Of a DNA stretch of 52,248 bases, positions 8,522 to 18,166 are shown piece after piece. The position numbers were made by a program, and so were the translations under genes. Each line of letters opens with the position of its first letter. Within the stretch, counting starts at the first letter, position 1. This DNA is from Chitinispirillum sp. (GTDB lineage: Bacteria > Fibrobacterota > Chitinivibrionia > Chitinivibrionales > Chitinispirillaceae): the NCBI GenBank assembly GCA_007115975.1, contig SKJJ01000134.1, positions 1 to 52,248 on the forward strand. The letters run 5' to 3'. The notes under the pieces are model-generated. The model searched no databases, was not told the origin of the DNA, and saw nothing but the letters and a program-made list of their open reading frames with translations.

Positions 8522-10132
8522 ATGGCAGCTGCAAACTCATCCTCAACAACCCCATCGTTAAAAAAGTCGTTGTCCATTGCAACAGCTATAATGGTTGGTT
8601 CTGTTTTTTTAAGCCGCATTACAGGATTGCTTCGGGAGATGGTTTTAGCTCAACATGGCGGCACAAGCTATGAGATGGATGCCTATGTGAGATCATTTCT
8701 TATACCGGAGATTCTGAACCATTTTCTTGCCGGTGGATTTTTGTCCATTACCTTTATTCCTATTTTTCAGAAGTATCTGGTAAAAGGTGACCGCAGGGGT
8801 GCTTGGAAAACATTTTCAAATCTTCTTACCACCGGATCCCTGCTTTTTGTGATTTTTATACCTTTGGCAATGATTTTCACCCCCTCCCTTCTCTCATTTC
8901 TAAACAGCGATACTGTGGACCCCCAAACCACAGCGCTCACTATACGACTGACACGGATCATTCTCCCGGCACAGCTTTTTTTCTATTGGGGTGCCTTTCT
9001 GATGGCAGTGCAATATGCCAATCACCACTACTTTTTACCAGCATTATCTCCTTTGTTTTACAATGTAGGAATTATCGCTGGAGGATACTTTTTGCGACCC
9101 TATCTTGGAATAGAGGGATTTGCCTGGGGAGTTTTGATCGGGGCATTTTTAGGAAATGTGGCCATACAGTTTCCAGGAGCATTACGTACAGGGCTCAAAT
9201 ACACCTTTACCATAAAAGTTAATGACCCGGAATTTATCAACTATGTGAAAAAGACTCTTCCGCTTGTTTTGGGGCTTGGGATGGCTTTCTCCAATGAGAT
9301 ATTCTTCCGATTTTTCAGCGTATTTCTTGACGAAGGTGCCGCTTCAAGCGTAAATTATGCCCTACGGACAATGATGTTTGTTGTAGCACTATTCGGCCAG
9401 GCTTCCGGTGTTGCTTTTTATCCCTATCTCTCAACCATGGCGGCAGAAAAAGCGTATGATAAAATGTCATCATTGCTTAACAATATGCTTACCGGTATGG
9501 CCCTGTACCTGATCCCTCTGTCAGCACTGATGATAATCCTTTCACCGGAAATTATCACGATTCTCTTTGAGCGGGGAAATTTTACAGCCGAGTCGACCAC
9601 ACTGGTCGCGCCGGTTTTATCCATCTATCTTTTGGGAGCGTTCGCTTATTCAGCCTCATTTATAATCTCGCGATCCTTTTATGCTTTGCAAAACACGATT
9701 TTACCGATGGTTGTAAATACTGTAATTGCACTGTTAAGCATCCCTCTATACCTGCTGCTGAGCACTCGATTAGGAGCAGAGGGGATAGCTTTTGCTGCTG
9801 TAGCTGCGATGATTGTCAATTTCGGCATTCTCTATTTGCTGTGGTGTCGTTCGTTTGGGGGGTATACCGTTCTCAAAGATGGTCTTGGCAAGTTGGTACG
9901 GATTTTTCCAGCCACCCTTACTGCTTCAGCCCTCTGTTTTTATCTGCGGATCCATATCATTGGGCTTCTGCCCCAGAGCACCCCCTTTATCCGCAGCATT
10001 GTTGTCGGGACGACTGCATCGTTACCCTCTCTTGGGGTTGTTTTTATACTCTACGAATTGATGGGGCTCCAGACACTGCGCAGATCGATTACCGGCTTAC
10101 TACGCACAAAACGATCACCGCAGGTACCTTGA
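8522..10132 (+). CDS. murJ: Lipid II flippase MurJ (MviN family)
   Basis: 536 residues, full length for MurJ, an inner-membrane protein of about 14 transmembrane helices that flips the peptidoglycan precursor lipid II to the periplasm. Signatures are the N-terminal SVFLSRITGLLREMVLA segment, YVRSFLIPEILNHFLAGGF with the arginine-rich first loop, the charged RGAWKTFSNL, and the repeated hydrophobic helices with FERGNFTAEST near 345. No strong ribosome binding site was seen before the ATG. Its last 18 bp overlap the end of the convergent ptsP-like gene. Confidence 0.95.
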   Translation: MAAANSSSTTPSLKKSLSIATAIMVGSVFLSRITGLLREMVLAQHGGTSYEMDAYVRSFLIPEILNHFLAGGFLSITFIPIFQKYLVKGDRRGAWKTFSNLLTTGSLLFVIFIPLAMIFTPSLLSFLNSDTVDPQTTALTIRLTRIILPAQLFFYWGAFLMAVQYANHHYFLPALSPLFYNVGIIAGGYFLRPYLGIEGFAWGVLIGAFLGNVAIQFPGALRTGLKYTFTIKVNDPEFINYVKKTLPLVLGLGMAFSNEIFFRFFSVFLDEGAASSVNYALRTMMFVVALFGQASGVAFYPYLSTMAAEKAYDKMSSLLNNMLTGMALYLIPLSALMIILSPEIITILFERGNFTAESTTLVAPVLSIYLLGAFAYSASFIISRSFYALQNTILPMVVNTVIALLSIPLYLLLSTRLGAEGIAFAAVAAMIVNFGILYLLWCRSFGGYTVLKDGLGKLVRIFPATLTASALCFYLRIHIIGLLPQSTPFIRSIVVGTTASLPSLGVVFILYELMGLQTLRRSITGLLRTKRSPQVP

Positions 10133-12352
10133 AATGTCAGAAACAGAGGAGCAGCTGAGCATTTCAGAGCATGTATTCAGCGCTTTTACCGAATCGAGTT
10201 TTTCCACTGCCTTTTGAATTTTTGGCAAAAAAGCGGGTTCAAGACTTAACGATCTAATCCCTGCGCCGATAAAGAACGGTACGTACTTTTCCTGATGGGC
10301 CATATCTCCGCACACAATCACCTCTTTTTCGTTGGCATTTGCAGCATCTGCAACCGTTTTTATTGCCCGAAGTACAGAAGGGTGATGCGGGGTATAGAAG
10401 GTAGCGACTTTTTCATTAGTTCTGTCAACAGCCAGCATGTACTGCACAAGATCGTTACTGCCTATAGAGAAAAAGTCTGTGAGCTTGGCAAATTCTCCAG
10501 CCATACTGATAACCGAGGGCACTTCAACCATCATTCCAATAAGGGGTTTTGGGTTATGTGCAATTTTTTTTTCTCTTAAATACCCGACACTTTCCATTAC
10601 CAGTCCCTTTGCTTCGACAAACTCTTCAATTGACGATATCATGGGAAACGTTATTCTGATATTGGTGTCATGCCCGGCTCTGAGCATTGCCCTGATCTGT
10701 TGAAGGAAGACTTCTCTGTTTGAGAGAGAAAATCGTATTGAACGCATCCCCAGAAAAGGGTTCTGTTCTTTTGTCATGTCGTAATAGGAAAGGACTTTAT
10801 CTCCACCGATATCAAGAGTTCTGAAATTCACCTCTTTTCCATCGACACCTTCGACAAGTTGCCGGTAGACGACCAATTGTTCCTCTTCGCTTGGGAAGTC
10901 GTTTCTTATAAGAAACGGAAATTCTGTTCTGTACAGACCGACACCCTCACATTTAACATCTCTTGCAAGCTTAAGGTCAGAGAGCAGATTAACACTGGCC
11001 ATAAGGCGGACTCTTACACCATCTTTAGTCAGGGTTTGTGGCTTAACGCGCGGGATACTGCTTTTAGATTTTCTGCGGGCCTGGTTTCTAGAGCTGAATT
11101 TTGCAATAACCGAGTTGGGAGGATTAACATACAAATTCCCAATCTCAGCATCAAGAAGCATACGTGTTTCATCTGGAATGGAGAGTAAGTTTTGGTTATC
11201 AACGATTACCATAGGAACAGAGAGCGAACGGGCAAGAATAGACAGGTGGGATGTCACGCCACCGGTGACCATCACTACACCAAGTACCTTTTCAGAAGAG
11301 AGCTTCAGAATATCGGAAGGGAACAACTCTCTGGCAATAACTATATGTCCTTTACATCGGTACAGTTCCCTGAACTCCTCTACCAGATTACTCATCAACC
11401 GAATCGCAAGATCTTCAATATCCTGCACTTTTTCTTTCACATAATGGTTTCCTTGATGCGAAAACAGTTCGACATACTTTTTTGCCACAGAGAGAACAGC
11501 GAGGGGAACATTTTCCCCATCCTCGATTTTTCTTGCCATAGCCCCCACAAACTCTTTGTCTTTAAGCAAAAGCAGATGGGCGGTAAAGATCAAGGAAGCG
11601 ACATCAGAAAGTTTCTCCTCAACTCTGTTCTGCAGATCCTCGAGTTGTTTTTCTGTGACCGAAACGGCATTCCAAAAATCATCTATTGTATAGTTTTTGT
11701 TGTACGTTCTGTGCAGAAAGCTTTCGAATACCCGGTCACGATCAATCACTCTTGCCGGGCCCAGGGCAAAGCCTTCTGAAGCGACATTTCCTTTTGCCAA
11801 TTTGGGGAAAGGTTTTACTGTTTTAACCGTTTCTGATTTCTTTAAGTGGAGGGTCATGAACAGCCGTGCATTTTCCAGCAAATTGGCAAGCTGGGAAGCT
11901 ACAGCCCTGAGCGTAACAATTTCCTGTTCTTTAAAGACACTTCGACGAGGTCTTTGTATAACCAGCACACCAATTTTCGAAAATCCCCGCAGAATAGGGA
12001 CTGCCAAAAAAGCTTCAAAGTGCTCCTCTTCAATACCGGGAAAGAATTTAGAGGATGGGTGATCACTGGTATTATTTACATTAATAGGCCTTAACTCTTT
12101 GAGGGCTTTGCCAACCAGTCCATCGCCTGATTTCATGCGTACTTTATTGACAGAATCAGGATTGAGCCCTTTTGTTGCTTTAAGAACGAGTTCATTTCTG
12201 TTTTCATTAAACAGATAGATGGAACAGACCTCTGCACCCATGTGCTTTGCAACCATATTAACTATTTTTTGTAAAAGCGACTCTATACTCTGTGCATCGG
12301 TAAAAACTTCATTAAGTTCCCCGATATCACAGATAAGCTGAATGTGGTTCAT
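10115..12352 (-). CDS. ptsP: GAF-domain PTS enzyme I (PtsP/EI-Ntr-like phosphoenolpyruvate phosphotransferase)
   Basis: 745 residues from the chosen ATG. An N-terminal GAF domain (about 1-155) is followed by an enzyme I N-terminal domain, the swivelling phosphohistidine domain with GGVTSHLSILARSL (the histidine accepts phosphate from PEP), and the C-terminal PEP-binding barrel with LRTEFPFL, GSNDLVQYMLAVDRTN and catalytic-cysteine segment VCGDMAH. This is the domain order of PtsP, which starts the regulatory nitrogen-PTS chain. The frame is open to a TTG at 12403, but the ATG at 12352, preceded by AGGGA, fits the family start better. No HPr or EIIA gene is visible here. Confidence 0.9.
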   Translation of the reverse strand: MNHIQLICDIGELNEVFTDAQSIESLLQKIVNMVAKHMGAEVCSIYLFNENRNELVLKATKGLNPDSVNKVRMKSGDGLVGKALKELRPINVNNTSDHPSSKFFPGIEEEHFEAFLAVPILRGFSKIGVLVIQRPRRSVFKEQEIVTLRAVASQLANLLENARLFMTLHLKKSETVKTVKPFPKLAKGNVASEGFALGPARVIDRDRVFESFLHRTYNKNYTIDDFWNAVSVTEKQLEDLQNRVEEKLSDVASLIFTAHLLLLKDKEFVGAMARKIEDGENVPLAVLSVAKKYVELFSHQGNHYVKEKVQDIEDLAIRLMSNLVEEFRELYRCKGHIVIARELFPSDILKLSSEKVLGVVMVTGGVTSHLSILARSLSVPMVIVDNQNLLSIPDETRMLLDAEIGNLYVNPPNSVIAKFSSRNQARRKSKSSIPRVKPQTLTKDGVRVRLMASVNLLSDLKLARDVKCEGVGLYRTEFPFLIRNDFPSEEEQLVVYRQLVEGVDGKEVNFRTLDIGGDKVLSYYDMTKEQNPFLGMRSIRFSLSNREVFLQQIRAMLRAGHDTNIRITFPMISSIEEFVEAKGLVMESVGYLREKKIAHNPKPLIGMMVEVPSVISMAGEFAKLTDFFSIGSNDLVQYMLAVDRTNEKVATFYTPHHPSVLRAIKTVADAANANEKEVIVCGDMAHQEKYVPFFIGAGIRSLSLEPAFLPKIQKAVEKLDSVKALNTCSEMLSCSSVSDISRYLR

Positions 12353-12523
12353 GCAAGAGATCCCTGTGTCGTTAAGAGTAAGTACTTCTTCTGTAATATA
12401 CAACAGTTTATTGGAAACCGAACTTAAAATGTTTGGCTTTTTACGAAAGCGATATGTGCAGATATGAGCAGGGCAATGCTGCTATGTTACTATGGCATGA
12501 AGCCTTGAGGAGAAAACATATTA

Positions 12524-12802
12524 CTAATTCTGAAAACAGAAACCAAGCATATAGACCGTCTCTATGGTTTCATAAGCCCATACTATTTTGGCTCGTTTTG
12601 AGTCGCATCCATTATGCTTAACGATAAAATAATCCCCCTTTGAAACGTCTCTTCCGAAATAGGTGCCGGACATCCCGCCTTTGCCGATTTCACGCAAATA
12701 GAGCGGTTGTTCTTCACCCTTCAGATCCGCCAATCTACTTAAATAGATTTTCCCGTTACAGGGATTTCTTGGGTATCGTCTCTTTTCCAATTGTTTATTC
12801 AC
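12524..12802 (-). CDS. PilZ-domain protein (possible c-di-GMP receptor)
   Basis: 92 residues, a stand-alone PilZ domain. The RxxxR element appears as RRYPR at 8-12, and the second motif as REIGKGGMSG (37-46). There the usual D/N-x-S/A-x-x-G reads E-I-G-K-G-G, so nucleotide binding may be weakened. PilZ domains typically bind cyclic di-GMP and act on motility, secretion or polysaccharide export. It lies upstream of ptsP on the same strand, 171 bp away. Confidence 0.75.
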   Translation of the reverse strand: MNKQLEKRRYPRNPCNGKIYLSRLADLKGEEQPLYLREIGKGGMSGTYFGRDVSKGDYFIVKHNGCDSKRAKIVWAYETIETVYMLGFCFQN

Positions 12803-13026
12803 CGACTAACATCCTTTCAGAAGTGGTTTAACCTGTATCGATGTAAAAATGGGTTATACCTACCCGACTATTTGCACCGCCAGTGGACCAACTAAAGAAC
12901 TTACTGTAATTATACTCAATTTTTTCCTATGAGGCTACTCTTTTTTGCTATTTATTCGTTTTTCATAGACAAGGTTACTACCTCAAGCGATCTATTTGGA
13001 CTTCTGCCAACATTTTTTTAAGAAAC

Positions 13027-15807
13027 CTAAGCGATAAAAACACCCAACCCGAATTTTTTAAGCAGATCCCCCACCATAACTTCTGAAGTCAGCTGAATAC
13101 ATTCACCGGTGAAGATATTATTTACCGACAGATCCCTGAGATGACCTGGCAGTCTAATTCTTGTATTCCGCCATATTTCATTTCCCATGGGGACAACTTT
13201 AGGTTCAACGATTTTTGTTGTCAAACGAGGCACAATTACCACTATTTTACCCGCAGAAGTTTTTCGGCTGAACGCAACGACATTCTGAGCATGATCACCA
13301 ATAGCACGCAGCGGTTCATAGCTGCCACGTTCAAAAAGGTCGGCGTTGTTTACCCGTGCAGCAAGACACCTGTTTACAACAAACATTTTTATTCTACCGT
13401 CTTCATGTGATAAATAGAGCTCACTGGCATCGATATCCGGTTTAAGAATTTCCTCAAGTTGCGTTGTTCTCAAATCATAATCAACCGGTCTTCGGTTATC
13501 AGGATCGACCAGACTCAAGTTCCACCCCTCTGTTCCCTGATAGATGTCGGGAATACCGGGCAGCGTCATTTTCAACGTGACCTGGGAGAGGGAGTTTAAC
13601 ACACCGAACCACGATACAGTAGCGGCAAAGCTTTTCAGGTTATCGATAAACTCACTGTTTTTAGACTGATCGAGGCAATTTTCTACAAAGGATACAACTG
13701 CACTCTCATACTCTTCATCCGGTTTGATCCACGCGGTATAGACCTTAGCCTCTTTTACCGCTTTAATCATGTACTCTTTTATACGGGTAACGTACTTCTC
13801 ATCTATTACTCCTCCAAAGGGCAATGAACCCACCAGAGTCTGGTACAAGAGATATTCATCATTAAGGTCGGGATACCTCACTTTTCTCTTTTTCACCGCA
13901 AATGCAGCGTTGAGTTTTTTCCAAAGAGTAACCTGTTTTGTCCACTCAACGGGTATCTCACTGAGCACCTGCATTCTGGCCCGTGTATCTTCACCCCGTT
14001 TTGTATCATGTGAATCGGTAGCATTCATCGACAAAGGGTATGAAGAGTTGCGCTTTGAGATAAAGGCATGAAATTCCTTTGGATTAATTCCAAACACCTC
14101 CGGCCATCCCCCAACTTCGTTAAGGGCACAGTGACGGTTGTAGACGTAAAAGAGGGTGTCTTCAAACCCCTTTGCCATAAGTGGTCCGGTAAACTGCTGA
14201 AACCGCATGACCGCACTCTTCCATGCATCATCAAATTCAGCATGTCTGGTCTCTTCCCCCTTCATCATAAGGAACCGCTCGATAAAATCGAATTCAACAC
14301 TCAGACCAGCCATTACGGCACGGGACTGCTTGAGGGTCTGAGTGATATATCGTACATCCTCCCTTGAGATCGATTCTGTGCTTATGTAGGTACGGTAGAC
14401 AGAGAAATGGGTGAGCACTTCAACCAGGGCCCGCCGAAGGCCGTACAGGGTAATATCCCTTCCCATCAGATCGATGCCGGTGATTCTCATGATAAGCTGG
14501 GCAAGATTGTCGATGTCGCCGGCCATATGTTTACCTATAATAAGACGTTTTTTTGCAATCTGGAGCTCTTCAGGATCCACCACTGCGCCCACAATCCGGG
14601 CATAGAGTTTATCGAATCGTTTCTCCGATTTCGTATCACAGAAAAGATAGCTGAGGTGATTGAGTAAATCATACCCGGTAGTCCCCTGAACATGCCATGA
14701 GGGTGGCAATTTTTCTGATTTATCCAGGATTTTTTCCACTACTATATAGGCCTTCGGTGCGCGCAGACGAAGTCTCCTGAGATACTCTTCGGGATCAAAG
14801 AGGCCATCGATATGATCGATGCGCAAACCGGTCACAAGATTCCTGTCAACAAGGTCAAGGATAAAGGCGTGGGTCTTTTCAAACACATGTTCATACTCCA
14901 CACGAATACATATAAGATCACTTACGGTGAAAAATCGCCTGTAGTTAAGCTCCTCTGATGCCACTTTCCAGTATGCAAGCCTGAAATTCTGCTCAGCCAT
15001 CAGTTCATCAAAGCGTATATTTGATTCAGGTGTACCGGTAGCGAATGCTTTTATTCGCTGCTGAAGGTGCTGTGTGATAGTAACATTTTGCTGGACTAGC
15101 TGACGCAGCACCGATTTAGCCATTGCGCACAGGGAGAAGCGCTCCTGGGGCGCCATCACGTCACTGAGATTTTTTAGCGTATGCAAAGCTCCGCAAAAAC
15201 TGGTGTACTCATCACTTTCGGGTTCAAACGAGTTCTGTAACTCTTCAATGCCATCTCCAAGCACGGTCCAGTACGACTCCGGACAAAGAGGATAACGGTT
15301 ATCATAGTAAGCAACCCATAAATCACCGTTTTCATAGATAAGTTTCAACTCCCCATCGGTAACACAATTCCCGTAGGGTTTTCCCAGAAACGGCACAAGT
15401 AGTTTACCATTTAGACTTTCATGCTGATGATCCCAGGTGATGTCAAAAAAATCTGCATACTGTGAAGCAACTCCATGCTCAAGGACATCAACCAGAAACG
15501 GATTCTCGTGTGAAAAAGCCATGTGGTTGGGGACAATGTCCTGAACCCACCCCATCCCGTTTTTGGCCACTTTGCCAAGCAGAGCCTCAAACTCTTCGAG
15601 GGTACCAAGTTCTGGGTTGACGATCCTTGGATCGCATACGTTATACCCGTGCATACTGCCGGCACAGGGACGATTTATTGGTGATGCGTATATATCGGTG
15701 ATACCCAGTTTTTTCAGGTACGGAAGTATTCTTAGGGCATCACTGAACCCGAATTCCGGTGTAAACTGAATTCGGTAGGTTGCCTGCGGCACTCTTAGTT
15801 GATTCAT
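13027..15807 (-). CDS. treY: Malto-oligosyltrehalose synthase TreY
   Basis: 926 residues from the chosen ATG, GH13 family. It converts the reducing-end alpha-1,4 link of a maltodextrin into an alpha,alpha-1,1 link. Signatures are the start VPQATYRIQFTPEFGF, PNHMAFSHENPF (substrate pocket), GLRIDHIDGLFDPEEYLRRL with the nucleophile aspartate, IVVEKIL with the acid/base glutamate, TGYDLLNHL, and SHDTKRGEDTRARM. The frame extends 28 codons upstream, but GGAG 8-9 nt before 15807 and family alignment favour the internal ATG. Acts with treZ and treX. Separated from treZ by the REP-flanked GIY-YIG insertion. Confidence 0.95.
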   Translation of the reverse strand: MNQLRVPQATYRIQFTPEFGFSDALRILPYLKKLGITDIYASPINRPCAGSMHGYNVCDPRIVNPELGTLEEFEALLGKVAKNGMGWVQDIVPNHMAFSHENPFLVDVLEHGVASQYADFFDITWDHQHESLNGKLLVPFLGKPYGNCVTDGELKLIYENGDLWVAYYDNRYPLCPESYWTVLGDGIEELQNSFEPESDEYTSFCGALHTLKNLSDVMAPQERFSLCAMAKSVLRQLVQQNVTITQHLQQRIKAFATGTPESNIRFDELMAEQNFRLAYWKVASEELNYRRFFTVSDLICIRVEYEHVFEKTHAFILDLVDRNLVTGLRIDHIDGLFDPEEYLRRLRLRAPKAYIVVEKILDKSEKLPPSWHVQGTTGYDLLNHLSYLFCDTKSEKRFDKLYARIVGAVVDPEELQIAKKRLIIGKHMAGDIDNLAQLIMRITGIDLMGRDITLYGLRRALVEVLTHFSVYRTYISTESISREDVRYITQTLKQSRAVMAGLSVEFDFIERFLMMKGEETRHAEFDDAWKSAVMRFQQFTGPLMAKGFEDTLFYVYNRHCALNEVGGWPEVFGINPKEFHAFISKRNSSYPLSMNATDSHDTKRGEDTRARMQVLSEIPVEWTKQVTLWKKLNAAFAVKKRKVRYPDLNDEYLLYQTLVGSLPFGGVIDEKYVTRIKEYMIKAVKEAKVYTAWIKPDEEYESAVVSFVENCLDQSKNSEFIDNLKSFAATVSWFGVLNSLSQVTLKMTLPGIPDIYQGTEGWNLSLVDPDNRRPVDYDLRTTQLEEILKPDIDASELYLSHEDGRIKMFVVNRCLAARVNNADLFERGSYEPLRAIGDHAQNVVAFSRKTSAGKIVVIVPRLTTKIVEPKVVPMGNEIWRNTRIRLPGHLRDLSVNNIFTGECIQLTSEVMVGDLLKKFGLGVFIA

Positions 15808-15883
15808 TGTAATTTCTCCACCAGTAAATAGATACGTTTTTATGGAGAGCGGCAAGGTTTTGGTTTTACTCTTCCTTCCCCCT

Positions 15884-15912
15884 CCGCTCACCCTGAGCTC
15901 CCAGTCGAAGGG
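15884..15912. repeat. REP-like element, left arm
   Basis: A GC-rich imperfect palindrome (ccgctcaccctgag at 15884-15897, continuing ctcccagtcgaaggg). Its first 14 bp are the exact inverse of 16277-16290. It covers the 3' end of the GIY-YIG gene, encoding its RRNPSTGSSG tail. Confidence 0.85.
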
Positions 15913-16199
15913 TTCCTTCTCCCCATCTTTTTCCTACTCAAATCAGAAACCTCCGACCAGTCATCTCTGATCAATGCCTCTTTCTTCTTCCTGCTCCAAC
16001 CTTTAATTCTCATCTCAGCTCTAAAAGCTTCATCTCTCGTATTGAAAGCCTGCTGAAAAATCAACCTTACAGGCCTTCTTGTTTCTGTATAATTCTTTAA
16101 AATTCCCTCATTATGTTCATACAATCTTTTTTCCGGATTATCAGTATGACCTGTGTAATATGACCCATCGGAGCAGAGTAGGATGTAGACGTAAAACAT
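15888..16199 (-). CDS. Small GIY-YIG endonuclease-like protein inside a REP-like repeat pair
   Basis: 103 residues, a single GIY-YIG domain: YVYILLCSDGSYYTGHT (3-19), then RLYEHNEG, the RRPVRLIFQQAF strand, and a glutamate helix EAFRAEMRIKGWSRKKKEALI. Related to the YhbQ/UPF0213 family. The last residues (GRRNPSTGSSG) are encoded by the REP-like repeat itself. The gene sits between treZ and treY on the same strand, and its 3' end lies 80 bp before treY. Inverted 14-bp repeats lie at each side of the unit. Possibly a mobile or repeat-processing nuclease; function is inferred. Confidence 0.85.
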   Translation of the reverse strand: MFYVYILLCSDGSYYTGHTDNPEKRLYEHNEGILKNYTETRRPVRLIFQQAFNTRDEAFRAEMRIKGWSRKKKEALIRDDWSEVSDLSRKKMGRRNPSTGSSG

Positions 16200-16257
16200 A
16201 TTTTTTGCTCCCTTTTGTTTGGGAATACCAGGAACACTTCGATACGGCCGATCGGAA

Positions 16258-16290
16258 TCCCGACCTAAAGTCGGGACTCAGGGTGAGCGG
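16258..16290. repeat. REP-like element, right arm with perfect hairpin
   Basis: A perfect 7-bp hairpin tcccgac (16258-16264) / gtcggga (16270-16276) is directly followed by ctcagggtgagcgg (16277-16290), the inverse of 15884-15897. Together with the left arm it brackets a unit of about 407 bp holding the GIY-YIG gene. Confidence 0.85.
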
Positions 16291-16348
16291 ATCAAACGTT
16301 ATTCGCATACCGGTGTTTTTCAGTTATATTAAACATACAAGGGGGCTC

Positions 16349-18166
16349 TTACCCCACATACACCGCACACTGATACGGCTCAAGCCTGACCTCTGACTCA
16401 CCCTCCTCCAGACGATCCGTAAGGGAAGCAGGCTCACGGCTCCAGTTTCCGTCCCTGGAGTCAAACCGTTTTATCATAGTTCGCTCTGCTTTACAGATTA
16501 TTTTTTCAGGCCCATCTTTGAAATTGAACAGACAGACAGCAGATTCCGGCCCCTTGCTGTAAGTAACGGACAGACATGATGAGGTCCCATACCGATTTAC
16601 CGTAACACCATCCCTTGGCGCCGGTCCGACAGCAGTACTTTTTCGCAAGTTAATCAGATGCTTATACATATTAAACATCTGCAGACCTTTTTCGGTGCCG
16701 AGCCTGTCCCAGTTTATTTTGGATTTTTCGTATGTATCATCGGCAAAGGGATCCATGAGCTCCCCTTTGCTGTAAAACTCTGCAAACTCCCGTCTGCGTC
16801 CCTCACGAACGGCCTGCTTTAAAGAATCGTCGGTATGATCTGCAAAATAGAGAAAGGGATTCTCTTCCGCAAGTTCTTCACCCATAAACAGCAGAGGAAG
16901 ATAAGGGGAGAGAAGCACCGCTGCAGCAGCAAGTTTTGCCCGCTCGAAATCGGTAAGGGTGATAAGTCTCTCACCAAGCATGCGGTTGCCTATCTGATCG
17001 TGATTCTGTGAGCAGACCACAAAGCTTTTGGTGTGAAAATAAGAAACGTCATTGCCATGGGTTCTCTTGCGGTCTTTTGAGTAGTGCCCGGCATAACAGA
17101 AAGCGTTATTATAGACCCGGTAGAGATGATCGATGGTCCCGAAATCCTGATAATACCCACGGTTTTCTCCGGTGAGCAGAGTGTGAAGAGCGTGATGAAA
17201 GTCATCACTCCACTGACACGGCATTGCGAATCCGCCACACTCACGGCTGCGTATGATTCTGGAATCATTGAGATCACTCTCGGCCATGAGATATTTGGGG
17301 GTTGGTGATTTCTCAAACTTTTTCTCAACAGCCGTCTGAAGCCGTTCAAGAAATGGAATGGCTCCCATGTCGGTTATCGCATGTACTGCATCCAGCCGAA
17401 GAGCATCGATCCGGAATTCATCCAGCCAGTAAAGTGCATTACTGATAAAATAGTCACAAACCGGATCGCTGCAGGAGTCATCGAAATTGATACTGTCCCC
17501 CCAGGGAGTCCTGTACTTATCTGTAAAGTATGGACCAAAATCCCTTAGATAGTTTCCCTCCGGCCCCATGTGGTTATAGACCACATCGAGAATCACCGCC
17601 AGGTTTTTATCGTGACAGGCTTTGACCAGCGACTTAAGTCCATCCACTCCACCATATGAATTCTGCACTGCAAACGGGTACACTCCGTCGTATCCCCAGT
17701 TTTTTGCACCCGGGAACTGACTCACGGGCATTATTTCAACCGCATTTATTCCCAAATCAACAAGATACGACAACCGCTCAATTGCAGAAGTGAAGGTTCC
17801 TTGGGGAGTAAAGGTTCCCACGTGCATTTCGTAGATTATGTACTCTTCAAGCGGAATAGCAGGATTTACGGTATTTCCCCATGAAAACCGACGGTGATCA
17901 ATAACCATTGATGCTTCATGCACTCCGCGGGGCTGATAACAGGAAGCTGGATCGGGGCGTTCAACAGAGTCATCCAGGCGGTAACGGTAGAGTGTGCCAT
18001 CACCTGCCCCCTCTGCAAACACGTTCCAGTACCCTGACTCGTCACGCTCCATGGGTACGATTCTCTCATCCGGTTGGACAATATGCAAACTTACCTTTTC
18101 TCGTAATGGAGCCCATACCGTAAAGTGACATCCGTTTTCTCTTATCCGGGAACCTAACTGTATCAT
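16349..18166 (-). CDS. treZ: Malto-oligosyltrehalose trehalohydrolase TreZ
   Basis: 605 residues, GH13. It hydrolyses the alpha-1,4 bond next to the terminal trehalosyl unit and frees trehalose. An N-terminal CBM48-like domain (1-95, FTVWAPLREKVSLHI) is followed by the barrel: IYEMHVGTFTPQGTF, DVVYNHMGPEGNYL, IDALRLDAVHAI (nucleophile), LMAESDLND (acid/base) and QNHDQIGNR. The length and the AESDLND segment favour TreZ over the branching enzyme GlgB. Its ATG overlaps the stop of the preceding treX gene by 4 bp (18163-18166), so the two are probably translationally coupled. Confidence 0.93.
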   Translation of the reverse strand: MIQLGSRIRENGCHFTVWAPLREKVSLHIVQPDERIVPMERDESGYWNVFAEGAGDGTLYRYRLDDSVERPDPASCYQPRGVHEASMVIDHRRFSWGNTVNPAIPLEEYIIYEMHVGTFTPQGTFTSAIERLSYLVDLGINAVEIMPVSQFPGAKNWGYDGVYPFAVQNSYGGVDGLKSLVKACHDKNLAVILDVVYNHMGPEGNYLRDFGPYFTDKYRTPWGDSINFDDSCSDPVCDYFISNALYWLDEFRIDALRLDAVHAITDMGAIPFLERLQTAVEKKFEKSPTPKYLMAESDLNDSRIIRSRECGGFAMPCQWSDDFHHALHTLLTGENRGYYQDFGTIDHLYRVYNNAFCYAGHYSKDRKRTHGNDVSYFHTKSFVVCSQNHDQIGNRMLGERLITLTDFERAKLAAAAVLLSPYLPLLFMGEELAEENPFLYFADHTDDSLKQAVREGRRREFAEFYSKGELMDPFADDTYEKSKINWDRLGTEKGLQMFNMYKHLINLRKSTAVGPAPRDGVTVNRYGTSSCLSVTYSKGPESAVCLFNFKDGPEKIICKAERTMIKRFDSRDGNWSREPASLTDRLEEGESEVRLEPYQCAVYVG

